In this document: positions 1-9,391 of the stretch, one piece after another
Layout of the letters: each line of letters opens with the position of its first letter
How positions within the stretch are numbered: the stretch's first letter is position 1
Assembly (NCBI GenBank): GCA_002412865.1
Contig: DHVW01000017.1
Coordinates: 72,568 to 136,567, forward strand
From: Sulfurovum sp. UBA5198
Lineage (GTDB): Bacteria > Campylobacterota > Campylobacteria > Campylobacterales > Sulfurovaceae
DNA: 64,000 bases
Direction: 5' to 3'
The notes under the pieces: generated by a model
What the model was told of the DNA's origin: nothing
The model's database searches: none
The model's input: the letters and a program-made list of their open reading frames with translations, nothing else
Program-made: the position numbers and the translations under genes

Positions 1-47
1 TCAGCAGATTTACAGTCTGCCCTCGTTAGCCACTTGAGTAACTCACC
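1..47 (-). tRNA. tRNA-Tyr (GTA), partial
   Basis: The reverse complement begins GGTGAGT at position 47, has a D-arm, and shows an anticodon stem GCAGA/TCTGC enclosing the loop CTGTAAA, so the anticodon is GTA (tyrosine). The long variable arm, T-arm and 3' acceptor lie beyond the left edge of the window. It follows tRNA-Thr in the same direction; in Campylobacterota this pair commonly leads into tRNA-Gly, tRNA-Thr and tuf, which would then lie just outside the window (inference). Confidence 0.9.
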
Positions 48-88
48 TTGTTGTATTAATATTACTGGTCAAACACTGATAATTTTTA

Positions 89-165
89 TGGAGCTGGTGA
101 TGGGACTCGAACCCGCGACCTGCTGATTACAAATCAGCTGCTCTAGCCAACTGAGCTACACCAGC
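89..165 (-). tRNA. tRNA-Thr (TGT)
   Basis: This is a complete 77-nt tRNA on the minus strand with an encoded CCA. The acceptor stem GCTGGTG pairs with CACCAGC and the T-loop sequence GGTTCGAGTCC is standard. The anticodon stem GCTGA/TCAGC holds the loop TTTGTAA, giving anticodon TGT, which reads ACA/ACG threonine codons. It lies 41 nt upstream of the partial tRNA-Tyr and the two are probably co-transcribed. Confidence 0.95.
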
Positions 166-259
166 TTCCAATACCGCATTTAGTAACTAAATTTGGAATG
201 ACATTATAGTCAAAAAGATTTTAGATGTCAAGGATATTGACAAAAAGATTTTAAAATTG

Positions 260-1249
260 CTAATTAACCATTATCTTATCTATATTTATAGATTTTTCAT
301 AACAATAACTTCTGATTAGTGGAGGTACTTTCGCTACCCTATATATCTCTTTTTGCTCTTTTGGCAAAACTGTTTTTCGATATGGTGCGATATATACAAT
401 ATTATTTTGTACACAAATCGCCCACTTGCCTCCTATGACAATATTATTGTTGTTTGCTATTTCAGTTCTTTGGGCATTGCTCAACAGATAACCTAGCTCT
501 TTTAAGCTCAAATCTACTGCTTTTGTTTTTAGCATCATATCGTGAAGCTTGATTACTCTAAGCTCTTCATGTGAGTATATTAACTTAAATTGGCTATTTA
601 AAATTGATATGTCATTCTTTAGATAAAGAAAGCTTTTCTTTATTCCGTTTGAATATTTATTCACAAGCTTATCAGAAAAATTATGCCTGATATAATTTCG
701 CTCATATTCCTCATCGCTGTTTGAGCTATCTATAAAATATTTATAATTATAAGTATCTAAGTATTCTTGCAGTTCGCTTTTTGTGTAGTTCAATAATGGT
801 CTAATAAGCTGATATGTAGACTTTTGTACAATATCATAAAGACCCACAAGCTCACATGCACCTGCTCCTTTGGTTAGCCTCATCAAAAGCCACTCTAGCT
901 GGTCGTTTAGTTGATGAGCCGTGAGCAAAATTTCGTATCCATTGGTTTTGATTAGCTCATCAAAAAATGTGTATCTAAAGGTTCTTGCATTTGCTTCAAA
1001 ATGACTCTCAAACGCTGGAGCATTTTTTGTATGGCATATTAGATTGTACTCTTTTGATAGTTCATTTGCATATTCTACTTCTGCTTTGCTCTGTTCTCTA
1101 AGAGCATAATCTACAATAGCTATATCAAATTCAATGCCCTCATCGATAAGCAGATGAAACAAAGCAGATGAATCCACGCCACCTGAATATGCCAAAAGTA
1201 TCTTTTTGTCAACCAACAAATCTCTATAAGGCGACAACAAAGCACTCAT
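260..1249 (-). CDS. tilS: tRNA(Ile)-lysidine synthetase TilS
   Basis: TilS uses ATP and lysine to convert C34 of tRNA-Ile(CAU) to lysidine, so that the tRNA reads AUA and is charged with isoleucine. The PP-loop ATP-pyrophosphatase motif SGGVDSS is at about residues 22-28, with the downstream family segment TAHQLNDQLEWLLMRLTKG. At 329 aa it is close to the usual length for the phylum, and the C-terminal domain is short and divergent. Its ATG directly abuts the rimO stop with no gap, so the two form an operon. No terminator is evident in the 94 bp between its stop and tRNA-Thr. Confidence 0.95.
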   Translation of the reverse strand: MSALLSPYRDLLVDKKILLAYSGGVDSSALFHLLIDEGIEFDIAIVDYALREQSKAEVEYANELSKEYNLICHTKNAPAFESHFEANARTFRYTFFDELIKTNGYEILLTAHQLNDQLEWLLMRLTKGAGACELVGLYDIVQKSTYQLIRPLLNYTKSELQEYLDTYNYKYFIDSSNSDEEYERNYIRHNFSDKLVNKYSNGIKKSFLYLKNDISILNSQFKLIYSHEELRVIKLHDMMLKTKAVDLSLKELGYLLSNAQRTEIANNNNIVIGGKWAICVQNNIVYIAPYRKTVLPKEQKEIYRVAKVPPLIRSYCYEKSINIDKIMVN

Positions 1250-2566
1250 TTATACTCTTGAAATGAGTGTGGCCAATAGCTTGTCTCCAGCTAACTCTGT
1301 TATTTTTGCCTCATAGATAGTGCCATAAACGATATCCAAATCAGAGGTGTCATTTATGAGTATCTCGCCATCAATATCCACCTCCCAAGAAAGAGGTCTG
1401 CTACTTAGTAGATATTCATGCTCACTGCTCTCTCCATCTACTACTATATTCATAGTCTGACCTACAAGTTTAGATAGCGAACCAAGCGTTACCTCATCTG
1501 CTATATCACCTAGGATTTTTGCCCTATCTAAAATAATATCCTCATCAATTTGTTCCATATCAAATGCTGTGGTGGACTCTTCGTTGGAGTATGCAAAGAC
1601 ATTAAATCTATCAAATATATCTGAACTTGCATACTCACAAAGTGCATCAAAATCTGCTTCACTCTCGCTCGGGTGACCAACTATAAAAGTAGTTCGTATA
1701 AATGCACCTTCTTTGCTTCTCATTCGCTCCAGCAATGCCTTTGTCTTCTCTTCACCAAATCCTCGCTTCATGACTTTAAACATATGGTCGCTACTATGCT
1801 GGATTGGCATATCATAGTATGTTTCAAAGAGTTTAGATTCAGCAATGGCATCTATAAGTAGGGAGCTTGTGGTGCTGGGATAGAGGTATAGTATCTTTGC
1901 ACTCTTTACTCCATCTATCTGCTCAACACCATGGATTATGTCTATCAGCCCATCTTTTAATCCTATATCTCTGCCGTAGCTAGAGCTATCTTGGGATACA
2001 AATGTAAAATCCCAAAAGCCTTTTGCTGCTAGATTTGTAACCTCTTTGATAATGGATTCTAGTGTTCTTGAGTGTAGTTTGCCCTTGAATTGTGGTATTG
2101 CACAAAACGAACAAGCTTGATTGCATCCCTCTGCTATCTTGATATAGGCATGATAGCTTGAACCTGTAATTACACGCTCATGACTCTCATCTGCTAGGAA
2201 AACTTCTGGCGTATATATTCCTTTTTTGGCTCTAATCATCTCATCTATTTTGTCATAATCACCCACGCCTGTGAATATATCTATCTCTGGAAGCTCTGCT
2301 TTTAGCTCCTCTTGATACCTCTCGCTTAGACAACCACTCATTACTAGCAGGGAATCATCTTTGCGTTGTTCGTGTAGGCTTAGTATAGTATTTAATGACT
2401 CTTGCTTGGCAGCTTCTATAAATCCACATGTATTTACGATAATCACATCAGCGGTTGAGCTATCATCAGTCATAGCGTAATCAGCCAAACGACCTAGCAT
2501 AACCTCGCTATCTACTAGATTTTTTGTACAGCCGAGGCTTACCATATGCAGTGTTTTTTGGTTCAT
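1250..2566 (-). CDS. rimO: ribosomal protein S12 methylthiotransferase RimO
   Basis: RimO is a radical-SAM enzyme that adds a methylthio group to the conserved aspartate of ribosomal protein S12. The N-terminal methylthiotransferase domain starts with SLGCTKNLVDSE and carries further cysteines (VNTCGF, SGCLS) for the first [4Fe-4S] cluster. The radical-SAM motif CNQACSFC (CxxxCxxC) is near residue 150, and a TRAM domain closes the protein. I chose the ATG at 2566 rather than the upstream in-frame ATG at 2590, because AAAGAG lies a suitable distance before it and the protein then starts MNQKTLHMVSLGC as in the family. It is followed immediately by tilS. Confidence 0.95.
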   Translation of the reverse strand: MNQKTLHMVSLGCTKNLVDSEVMLGRLADYAMTDDSSTADVIIVNTCGFIEAAKQESLNTILSLHEQRKDDSLLVMSGCLSERYQEELKAELPEIDIFTGVGDYDKIDEMIRAKKGIYTPEVFLADESHERVITGSSYHAYIKIAEGCNQACSFCAIPQFKGKLHSRTLESIIKEVTNLAAKGFWDFTFVSQDSSSYGRDIGLKDGLIDIIHGVEQIDGVKSAKILYLYPSTTSSLLIDAIAESKLFETYYDMPIQHSSDHMFKVMKRGFGEEKTKALLERMRSKEGAFIRTTFIVGHPSESEADFDALCEYASSDIFDRFNVFAYSNEESTTAFDMEQIDEDIILDRAKILGDIADEVTLGSLSKLVGQTMNIVVDGESSEHEYLLSSRPLSWEVDIDGEILINDTSDLDIVYGTIYEAKITELAGDKLLATLISRV

Positions 2567-2698
2567 TATATTTCTCTTTTTTAATGGCATTATATCATAA
2601 AGGTTTTATGTAGCTAATTGTGGATTGATATCATCACAAAATCACCTTAGTTAACATATTGATATCTCTTTTATCGTTTTAATGCTATTATTCCACTA

Positions 2699-3598
2699 AT
2701 GAAAAATCAAACCAAACAATTAGCCATCATTGGTGCAACAGCCTCAGGCAAAAGTGCTTTAGCCATACAAGTCGCCAAAGAGCTTGGTGGTATCATTTTA
2801 TCCATTGACTCACTATCTATCTACAAAGAGATAGATATAAGCTCAGCTAAGCCAACAGCAGAAGAGAGAAATGGTATAGAACATTATGGCATAGATATAC
2901 TCAAGCCCAATGAGCCATTTGATGTATCGCTATTTATAAGGCTCTATGGTGAGGTGCGAGATATAGCTATCATGGAAAACAAGCCACTAATCATAGTTGG
3001 TGGTACGAGCTTTTATCTAAAGATGTTGGTTGATGGGATTAGCCCTATTCCAAATCTAACAGACGAGATGAAATCAATCATAAAAGAAAAAATGCAAAAT
3101 CCGCTATCTGCATATGAATATCTCTATGAATTAGATAGTGAATATATGTCTAAAATCGCATCAAACGACACATATAGAACCGAAAAGGCACTAGGTATAC
3201 ATCTAGGTAGTGGCGTAATACCAAGTGAGTATTTTAGGCTAAATCTACCTATCCCTACTATCAAAGATAACCTGCCTATTTATGAGATAGATATGGATAG
3301 AACTATAATTAGAAATCGCATCAAACAAAGAACCGAGATGATGATATATAATGGACTAATAGGTGAAGTCAAAATGCTTGATAATAAATACGGCAGGAAA
3401 CCTAACTGTATGAAGGCTATCGGCATAAAAGAAACCTTAGCATACATAGATGGTGAAATAGATGAGGCGAAGCTATCGGAACTAATATCTATCCATACGG
3501 GACAACTTGCAAAGCGTCAAACTACATTTAATCGTTCGCAATTTAAAGATAAGTTTATGGGTAGTAGCAATGAGATTGTGGAGCAGATATTAGGCTGA
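2699..3598 (+). CDS. miaA: tRNA dimethylallyltransferase MiaA
   Basis: MiaA transfers a dimethylallyl group to N6 of A37 in tRNAs that read codons starting with U. The P-loop GATASGKS is at residues 12-19, followed by the family segment DSLSIYKEIDISSAKPT and, near the C-terminus, a QLAKRQTTFNRSQF segment close to the usual RRYAKRQxTW motif. The length of 299 aa is normal. It is divergent from rimO across a 108-bp gap. Its last 25 bp are the left edge of the 241-bp direct repeat and reappear at 7844-7868, showing that it once lay tail-to-tail with nuoN. Confidence 0.95.
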   Translation: MKNQTKQLAIIGATASGKSALAIQVAKELGGIILSIDSLSIYKEIDISSAKPTAEERNGIEHYGIDILKPNEPFDVSLFIRLYGEVRDIAIMENKPLIIVGGTSFYLKMLVDGISPIPNLTDEMKSIIKEKMQNPLSAYEYLYELDSEYMSKIASNDTYRTEKALGIHLGSGVIPSEYFRLNLPIPTIKDNLPIYEIDMDRTIIRNRIKQRTEMMIYNGLIGEVKMLDNKYGRKPNCMKAIGIKETLAYIDGEIDEAKLSELISIHTGQLAKRQTTFNRSQFKDKFMGSSNEIVEQILG

Positions 3599-3814
3599 GC
3601 CAAGAGGCTCAAGAAGTAAGATTAACGAACTGTGTAGGCACTCATTGACACCATCTCTGTAATATAAGAAATTAGTGGTTGAACAAAGAATATAGATGCC
3701 ACTGTAGCAACTACTGCAACACCTATCATAAACATTAGTGGTTTAGAGATATTATAATAAACTACATTTAAATCTTTTACTGGATCTTTTAGGAACATAT
3801 ATACGATTAGTTTT
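3574..3814. repeat. 241-bp direct repeat, left copy (miaA/nuoN 3' ends)
   Basis: This block matches 7844-8084 with a single difference (A at 3618, G at 7888). It contains the last 25 bp of miaA, the short miaA-nuoN intergenic stretch, and the 3' end of nuoN read on the minus strand. The intact nuoN carries the right copy, so this left copy is the duplicated fragment. The two copies lie 4,270 bp apart and bracket the hydrolase/adhesin insert. Confidence 0.97.
3622..3814 (-). pseudogene. duplicated 3' fragment of nuoN
   Basis: Minus-strand translation gives about 64 residues identical to the C-terminus of NuoN (segments LIVYMFLKDPVK and MVSMSAYTVR). It has no promoter or start of its own. The open frame extends into the hydrolase gene up to 3852, giving a chimeric 76-aa ORF that I do not regard as a gene. 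It is a by-product of the duplication that accompanied the 4.27-kb insertion. Confidence 0.9.
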
Positions 3815-3817
3815 GTT

Positions 3818-5209
3818 TTATTTATTATCACATTTTTTACTTGCTGACTCAAGCCCCTTTAAATGCTTATCAAAACATTTTGTGAAATTAAAATCTTCTT
3901 TATCGGTACACTCTGAGGCATTACCTTTGCCTTGATAAAACAAAGCTTCACTCACTGTAGCCAACAGATATGACACAATGTTACAATTAAAAATATCATT
4001 ATGTCCGTTTATAAATGATTTGGCAGTATATAAAAAAGATATCGGGAATGATTCTGTACATGGAAGATGATATTTTGCATTTTTTGAAAGATTACATTCT
4101 TCAATTTTTATATTTTTTATACAGCAATCTTTATATATCCAGTCACCTGCTTGATCACCATCGACTGCCTTAATGTTGCCTCCTGCCACGGGTTGTTTGT
4201 TTACTTCTGGATTCTCAATCAAATTAGCAGTATGGAACGGTTTGAAATTGCCAACTGTTGTTAAATCAAGATCATATTCAGACAAATTATAACTATGACC
4301 ATCATACTCTCTTTTTATGTTTTCCTGATTCCATGTTAATGCAGTTCCTAAAAATTGACCAATAGGAAATACAAATTTTGTAGGTATATCCGCCTCTGTG
4401 CTGATAACATGAAGTATTTTACGAGGATCTTTTGATTTATTATTATCTTTTTTATTAAGATCAATTTCTCTAGCAACTTCTTGCAATTGAAATATTTGAT
4501 TTGCTTCAATAGCAGGATTTATCAAGATAACACCATCGCCAAAATAGTTCAATGGTTGCTTTGGATGATTTTTCTTATATATCAATCTTTCAAGCAATAT
4601 TTCATCAAGTGCAGACAATACAATAGCACCGCCAAAACTATGACCGACTATTGTCAATATATTTCCGGTTTTATTGTTATCTATCTGTTCTAACTCTAAA
4701 AACAGGTCAGTAACCCCACCTTTGCCGACTTCCTCGGCAACGGCTTTTCTATCCCAAAAAGTTGCATTTTCCAACTGTAATCCATGAAATGAAAGCCCTC
4801 TCCACCCTACATACACTCCAACAACTTTTCTATTTTTTGAATTTGTTTTAGAAATAGCCGCTAAGGCTTTACGAAAACTTTTTACATTTTCATCATCAAA
4901 GCTTGCATTATGCTTCCATCCATGTACAAAAACTATGACAGTAACTCCATGTGATTCTTTCGAGTATGATTTTATCTTGTTTAACACAAGGTCTTTTGAT
5001 TTTTCATCAAAATAATTTCCTCTTTCACTAAACTCAATAAACCCTAGATCATATCCATCATGTTTTTCGATTGTACAATTGGACTCTTTATTGTAATCAC
5101 AGTTTGGCAAATTGTTTCCTCTCCAAGGTTTATTTTGAGCACAACCGTCAATAAATAATGATAGGATTAGGCATGCAATTGCACTCATCATTATATGAAT
5201 TTTATACAT
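3818..5209 (-). CDS. lipoprotein alpha/beta-hydrolase (lipase/esterase-like)
   Basis: This is a predicted surface or periplasmic serine hydrolase. A signal peptide ends in a lipobox-like LFIDGC, so the mature protein should be lipidated at Cys23. The oxyanion segment VIVFVHGW and the nucleophile elbow GHSFGG (GxSxG) are clear, and the region after it reads as a DUF900-like alpha/beta-hydrolase. Substrate is unknown. AAGGAG lies just upstream of the ATG. The stop codon is only 3 bp from the left copy of the 241-bp repeat, so the gene sits at the very edge of the insert. It is downstream of and co-directional with the adhesin gene, and could be reached by read-through from nuo. Confidence 0.8.
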   Translation of the reverse strand: MYKIHIMMSAIACLILSLFIDGCAQNKPWRGNNLPNCDYNKESNCTIEKHDGYDLGFIEFSERGNYFDEKSKDLVLNKIKSYSKESHGVTVIVFVHGWKHNASFDDENVKSFRKALAAISKTNSKNRKVVGVYVGWRGLSFHGLQLENATFWDRKAVAEEVGKGGVTDLFLELEQIDNNKTGNILTIVGHSFGGAIVLSALDEILLERLIYKKNHPKQPLNYFGDGVILINPAIEANQIFQLQEVAREIDLNKKDNNKSKDPRKILHVISTEADIPTKFVFPIGQFLGTALTWNQENIKREYDGHSYNLSEYDLDLTTVGNFKPFHTANLIENPEVNKQPVAGGNIKAVDGDQAGDWIYKDCCIKNIKIEECNLSKNAKYHLPCTESFPISFLYTAKSFINGHNDIFNCNIVSYLLATVSEALFYQGKGNASECTDKEDFNFTKCFDKHLKGLESASKKCDNK

Positions 5210-5280
5210 CTTATTCTCCTTTTTATCTTTTGAAAATAAATGCTTTGTTGCAACTTTTAACTATAGACTCATAAAGAAAG

Positions 5281-7146
5281 CTATAATACCTGCAGGGCGA
5301 CATATGGACCCCCGCTATGATCATTCATGCTATAATAAATTCTACCATCGCTTAAAATAACACTAGAGTGAGATAAACCCATAGGGTAAGTGCTTGGAGT
5401 GGAAGTCCAATACATATCTTGCCAGCCAGTAGGTACACCGTTGGTTTGATAGCCAATGTTTTTATTGTCCCATACTTCCGATAGATCACTATACGATTGA
5501 TTATCACTCAGATAATATGTGCTGGTTTCCGTTATATTTCCGGTGCCTGTAGTAGCCAGAGCCAAATCTATGCCATTTATAGTTGCATATCGATAGATGT
5601 TGTCAGTATTTCCTCCCCCCCCTTCTGTGCCATTAATGTCATACTTAAAAATACTATCAAGCACATCATGAGTGGTATAATCTACTCCGCCATTTAGGCT
5701 TCCTGTGTTTGCACTTGTGCCATCGCCACTTCTATCCCAATGGTAAAACCAGCTGTCTGCCACCCCGTCTCCGTCATTATCGATAAAAATAGGAGCTATA
5801 AGTTTTCCATAACTACCCAGATCTATAACTGATGATCCTGTAGCCGTATATGCTTGCGTGTCAGCTAATATATCGATTGCATTAATATTGCCAGCCATAT
5901 CTGCAAAACTACCGGTAGTTATATCTACGGTTATTTCTCCATTTGTTCCATTATCCAGCGAATGAACAACTAACATATAAGTATCGTCATCTATTTTGGT
6001 AAATTTACTGCTATCTGTAGTGCCAGCATTTACCATAATATCACTAAAGTCAAATCCACTCACCGCTTCACTAAATTGAAATGTAAAAGTCATATCCGAA
6101 TTTGAATATGTCACATCATCATCTAAGATAGTAGCTGTCGGAGCAGTAGTATCCACATATAAGTAATTATAGTCAGCTTCTGCATGTGTCAATGTAGCCG
6201 GATTACCTGCCATATCAGCAAGTGTGCCTGTTAATGAATTTGCTACTATAAAGATACCATCATTATCATTATCACCTGATTGAACCGTATAACTATATCT
6301 GATTTCATCGGTACCGTTACCACTGAGATACTCAGCCTGCACTGTTGTGCTGCCTATATTTATGCCTATTGTGGAAGCTCCTGTCACTGTCACACTTTCA
6401 CTCATAGTAACAATAACAGTAAATGTATCTCCTGCATTAAGAGTATTATTTTGATCACCAGTGACTTGAAGAGCTACACCAGATACAAATGGAGCAGCAG
6501 AATCCTCTTTGATAATTACTGTGTTTCCATTTGCTTCGCTAGTATTGCCGGCAAGGTCTGTTTGGCAAACTTGAATTTTATCGACACCATATGTAGTATT
6601 ATCTTCCATATCAAATGTTGTACCGCTTCCTGTATTCCAGCTATTACCAACATCAAGGCTGTATTGCCATGAGGCACCTGCTTCTATACCGTTGAGGGTG
6701 ATTGTATTTACATTTGTGATATTATCGGTATTGCTTACACCTGAATCATTTATGCTAAATGTTGGAGCATTTGGGTTAGTAGAATCTTCGGTAATTACTG
6801 CTGCATTTGTAGTAATCCAGCTTACATTGCCAGCAAGATCTATTTGACGAACTTGGATTTTATTGGTGTCGTATATTGTATCATCTACCATATCAAATGT
6901 TGTACCAATTCCTACATGCCAACTGATGCCGCCATCAAAACTATATTCCCACGAAGCATCTATTTCTAAACCGCTAACGGTGATTGTATTTACATTTGTA
7001 ATGTTATCGCTACCACTAGAACCTGAATCATTTATGTTAAATGTTGGAGCATTTGGAGCTTTCATATCAACAGCTTGAACTGATTGATCTGCAGCTATGT
7101 TGCCATTGTTTGCAGCATCTACTACTACATCGGCAGCGACATCCAC
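5281..7146 (-). CDS. Ig-like/calcium-binding adhesin, C-terminal part of a frameshifted gene
   Basis: This is the larger part of a big surface or secreted protein. It has two tandem repeats of roughly 95 residues that begin NAPTFxINDSG and end DLAGN. Cadherin/Ig-like modules with an AMAGN-type ending (ADMAGN) follow, then a C-terminal domain rich in Asp-Gly (FIDNDGDGVADSW) that suggests calcium binding. The displayed ATG at 7146 is not a convincing start, because the preceding residues in this frame (GNITVD) continue the sequence of the N-terminal ORF. One base appears to be missing near 7152-7160. A G8 tract on the coding strand (C8 at 5615-5622) lies inside the reading frame. Confidence 0.75.
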   Translation of the reverse strand: MDVAADVVVDAANNGNIAADQSVQAVDMKAPNAPTFNINDSGSSGSDNITNVNTITVSGLEIDASWEYSFDGGISWHVGIGTTFDMVDDTIYDTNKIQVRQIDLAGNVSWITTNAAVITEDSTNPNAPTFSINDSGVSNTDNITNVNTITLNGIEAGASWQYSLDVGNSWNTGSGTTFDMEDNTTYGVDKIQVCQTDLAGNTSEANGNTVIIKEDSAAPFVSGVALQVTGDQNNTLNAGDTFTVIVTMSESVTVTGASTIGINIGSTTVQAEYLSGNGTDEIRYSYTVQSGDNDNDGIFIVANSLTGTLADMAGNPATLTHAEADYNYLYVDTTAPTATILDDDVTYSNSDMTFTFQFSEAVSGFDFSDIMVNAGTTDSSKFTKIDDDTYMLVVHSLDNGTNGEITVDITTGSFADMAGNINAIDILADTQAYTATGSSVIDLGSYGKLIAPIFIDNDGDGVADSWFYHWDRSGDGTSANTGSLNGGVDYTTHDVLDSIFKYDINGTEGGGGNTDNIYRYATINGIDLALATTGTGNITETSTYYLSDNQSYSDLSEVWDNKNIGYQTNGVPTGWQDMYWTSTPSTYPMGLSHSSVILSDGRIYYSMNDHSGGPYVALQVL

Positions 7147-7694
7147 TGTGATATTTCCTTCAATCCTGCAGTTGGTGTTATTACCAAAGTATATACAGTC
7201 GAAGAAACTGTGGTAAATGTACCTTTTTCTCCATTGGAGACCATAATATCATCTGCACTAAATCCAGTAACAGCCTCATTAAATGTAAAAGTATAAGTGA
7301 TATCTCCATCTACAATACTTCCTACACCTGTCTCATCATCGGTAATTGTTATGCTAGGGGCTATGGTATCAGATGGGGTATCATTACCCCCTCCTCCTGC
7401 CGCAAGAGCTATACCTCCGATAGCCAATGCTCCAATGCCAAGCATAGCTCCAGTAGATAATCCTGTGCCCACGACTGCTACTCCGCCTTCAGCACCAAGA
7501 AGCCCTGCTCCTGCCACACCCGTTACACCGCTTGCATCTGCATAATGAGGCAGCGAGCTTGTATCCAATGCTATCGTCTCACTATTGGCTTGTGCCAATA
7601 CATCAATTACTTGATCTTGAAGTGCTAGCTCTTCAATCTCTTTTTTAGTTAATTTTCTACCTTTTTTTGCTACTTTTACGATTTTTTTATTCAT
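7125..7694 (-). CDS. adhesin N-terminal part (BapA-like prefix) of the frameshifted gene
   Basis: The 5' part of the same adhesin gene begins MNKKIVKVAKKGRKLTKKE and has a coiled acidic stretch followed by a Gly/Ala-rich hydrophobic segment (GIGALAIGGIALAAGGGG). This prefix is typical of large type I-secreted adhesins. One Ig-like domain follows and the frame is then lost: the ORF ends in an out-of-frame tail (EISQWMSLPM), while the expected continuation GNITVDVAADV is in the next frame. AAAGG lies upstream of the ATG. It could be an inactivated gene, a phase-off state, or an assembly error. Confidence 0.75.
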   Translation of the reverse strand: MNKKIVKVAKKGRKLTKKEIEELALQDQVIDVLAQANSETIALDTSSLPHYADASGVTGVAGAGLLGAEGGVAVVGTGLSTGAMLGIGALAIGGIALAAGGGGNDTPSDTIAPSITITDDETGVGSIVDGDITYTFTFNEAVTGFSADDIMVSNGEKGTFTTVSSTVYTLVITPTAGLKEISQWMSLPM

Positions 7695-7843
7695 TTTTTT
7701 AGCCTTTTGGTTTTATTTTCCATCAACTACAGATAGATAGATAATTAATTTTACTCCTACTCCACTTAATTAAAAATAAAAGCAACCAATCCTTATAACA
7801 ATAGTATAACCAATTAATAATTGTTTAAGAATATGTTGATTTT

Positions 7844-8084
7844 GATTGTGGAGCAGATATTAGGCTGAGCCAAGAGGCTCAAGAAGTGAGATTAACGAAC
7901 TGTGTAGGCACTCATTGACACCATCTCTGTAATATAAGAAATTAGTGGTTGAACAAAGAATATAGATGCCACTGTAGCAACTACTGCAACACCTATCATA
8001 AACATTAGTGGTTTAGAGATATTATAATAAACTACATTTAAATCTTTTACTGGATCTTTTAGGAACATATATACGATTAGTTTT
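7844..8084. repeat. 241-bp direct repeat, right copy
   Basis: This copy is 240/241 identical to 3574-3814. It starts with a 25-bp orphan copy of the miaA 3' end (through its TGA) and continues into the intact 3' end of nuoN. The orphan miaA end shows that miaA and nuoN were adjacent before the insertion. Confidence 0.97.
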
Positions 8085-9391
8085 AGGTAATAGTATGCTG
8101 CTATTGCACTATTTAGACCCATAACAACTGCTAACCAAATATAACCAGCATCAACAGTTGCACTCATAATATATAATTTACCCCAAAATACAGAAAATGG
8201 TGGAACACCAGCAAGGGAAAGCATAAATAGAGCCATTACAACAGCACCCATTGGCATTATCTTGATAAGTCCAGCGAATTTTTCATATGGGTGGTCAAAC
8301 CTATTGCCAAAGTTTCTTTTCTTGCTTCTAGATATCCATAGCATGGCAAATGCTCCAAGATTTGTGAACATAAATAGTGAATAATATATAAATATACTGC
8401 TATCACCTTTTGTCGTGCCTAGTGCTAGTGCTACAACTACAAAACCTGCGTGAGAGATAGATGAGTATGCTAACATTCTCTTTACATCATCTTGCACTAA
8501 AGCCATGATGTTTGCCAATGTCATTGTAAGCACGCCTAGAGCAATTATAATCCACTGAACGCTTTCTATGTCAAGGTAGATATAAAGTCCAAAAATTCTC
8601 CATGCTACAACAAATGCAGCAATCTTTGGTACGATTGACATATATCCAGCGAGTGGTGCTGATGCACCTTCGTATACATCTGGAGCCCATGTATGGAATG
8701 GAAAGAGTGAAAGCTTGAATGCAAATGCCACAAGCATCATAATTGCTCCACCTGTGATAAGCAATATATTTGGTGTTTCACTAAGCTGTGCATTTAGTAC
8801 TTGTGCTACACTACTAAGCTCTATCGAGCCAGTTGTTGCGTAAATCATAGCAGAACCCATAGCATAGAAACCTGCTGCTAACGCACCCATTGTAAAGTAT
8901 TTTATAGCTGCTTCAAATGAGTTGCTTCTATTGTGCATTGCTATTAGTGTGTATAGAGATAGTGACGCTGTTTCAAGTCCTACAAAAATGAGTATCAAAT
9001 TATCACTACTTACCATAAACTGGAAACCAGCAATCATAAATAAAAATAGTGCGAAAAACTCAGGATATGAGAATTCATGAAATCTCTTTGATGTTAGGGC
9101 TAGAGGAATAAAGAGAATAGACGCCACAATAATCATAATCTGTGATACAATCGAAACTCCATCAATCAACATAAGGTCAAAAAATCCTCTACTGCCTACT
9201 GTTAAGCCTGCTACTGCTCCAAGATCAACAAGTAATATTAATATACTAAGCATTACAAATAGTGACTTATGTAAATTGCCTTTTATAAGGTCGATTATAA
9301 GTATACCCAATGCTCCTGCTATTGCAATAAGCATTGGTGCTAGTGTTGGGAGATTTAGTTCGCTTAGTGCAACTGTTACTGGTGCTACCAT
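7892..9391 (-). CDS. nuoN: NADH-quinone oxidoreductase subunit N
   Basis: NuoN is an antiporter-like membrane subunit of complex I that takes part in proton pumping. The 499 aa are nearly all transmembrane helices, with the family segment FKLSLFPFHTWAPDVYEGA and its conserved lysine, and the VKRMLAYSSISHAGF segment. Its start overlaps the nuoM stop by one base. It is the last gene of the operon, and its final 193 bp are duplicated at 3622-3814. Confidence 0.97.
   Translation of the reverse strand: MVAPVTVALSELNLPTLAPMLIAIAGALGILIIDLIKGNLHKSLFVMLSILILLVDLGAVAGLTVGSRGFFDLMLIDGVSIVSQIMIIVASILFIPLALTSKRFHEFSYPEFFALFLFMIAGFQFMVSSDNLILIFVGLETASLSLYTLIAMHNRSNSFEAAIKYFTMGALAAGFYAMGSAMIYATTGSIELSSVAQVLNAQLSETPNILLITGGAIMMLVAFAFKLSLFPFHTWAPDVYEGASAPLAGYMSIVPKIAAFVVAWRIFGLYIYLDIESVQWIIIALGVLTMTLANIMALVQDDVKRMLAYSSISHAGFVVVALALGTTKGDSSIFIYYSLFMFTNLGAFAMLWISRSKKRNFGNRFDHPYEKFAGLIKIMPMGAVVMALFMLSLAGVPPFSVFWGKLYIMSATVDAGYIWLAVVMGLNSAIAAYYYLKLIVYMFLKDPVKDLNVVYYNISKPLMFMIGVAVVATVASIFFVQPLISYITEMVSMSAYTVR

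Noticed and set aside
3597..3610. GAGCC-AAGA-GGCTC hairpin after miaA as a terminator
   Set aside because: Only a 5-bp stem and no T-run on either strand.
3622..3852. 76-aa ORF joining the hydrolase region to the NuoN C-terminus
   Set aside because: A chance in-frame fusion created by the 241-bp duplication; its first codons lie inside the hydrolase gene in another frame.
7297..7545. Plus-strand Pro/Ala/Ser-rich ORF opposite the adhesin N-terminus
   Set aside because: Antisense shadow of the Gly/Ala-rich adhesin segment; no ribosome-binding site.
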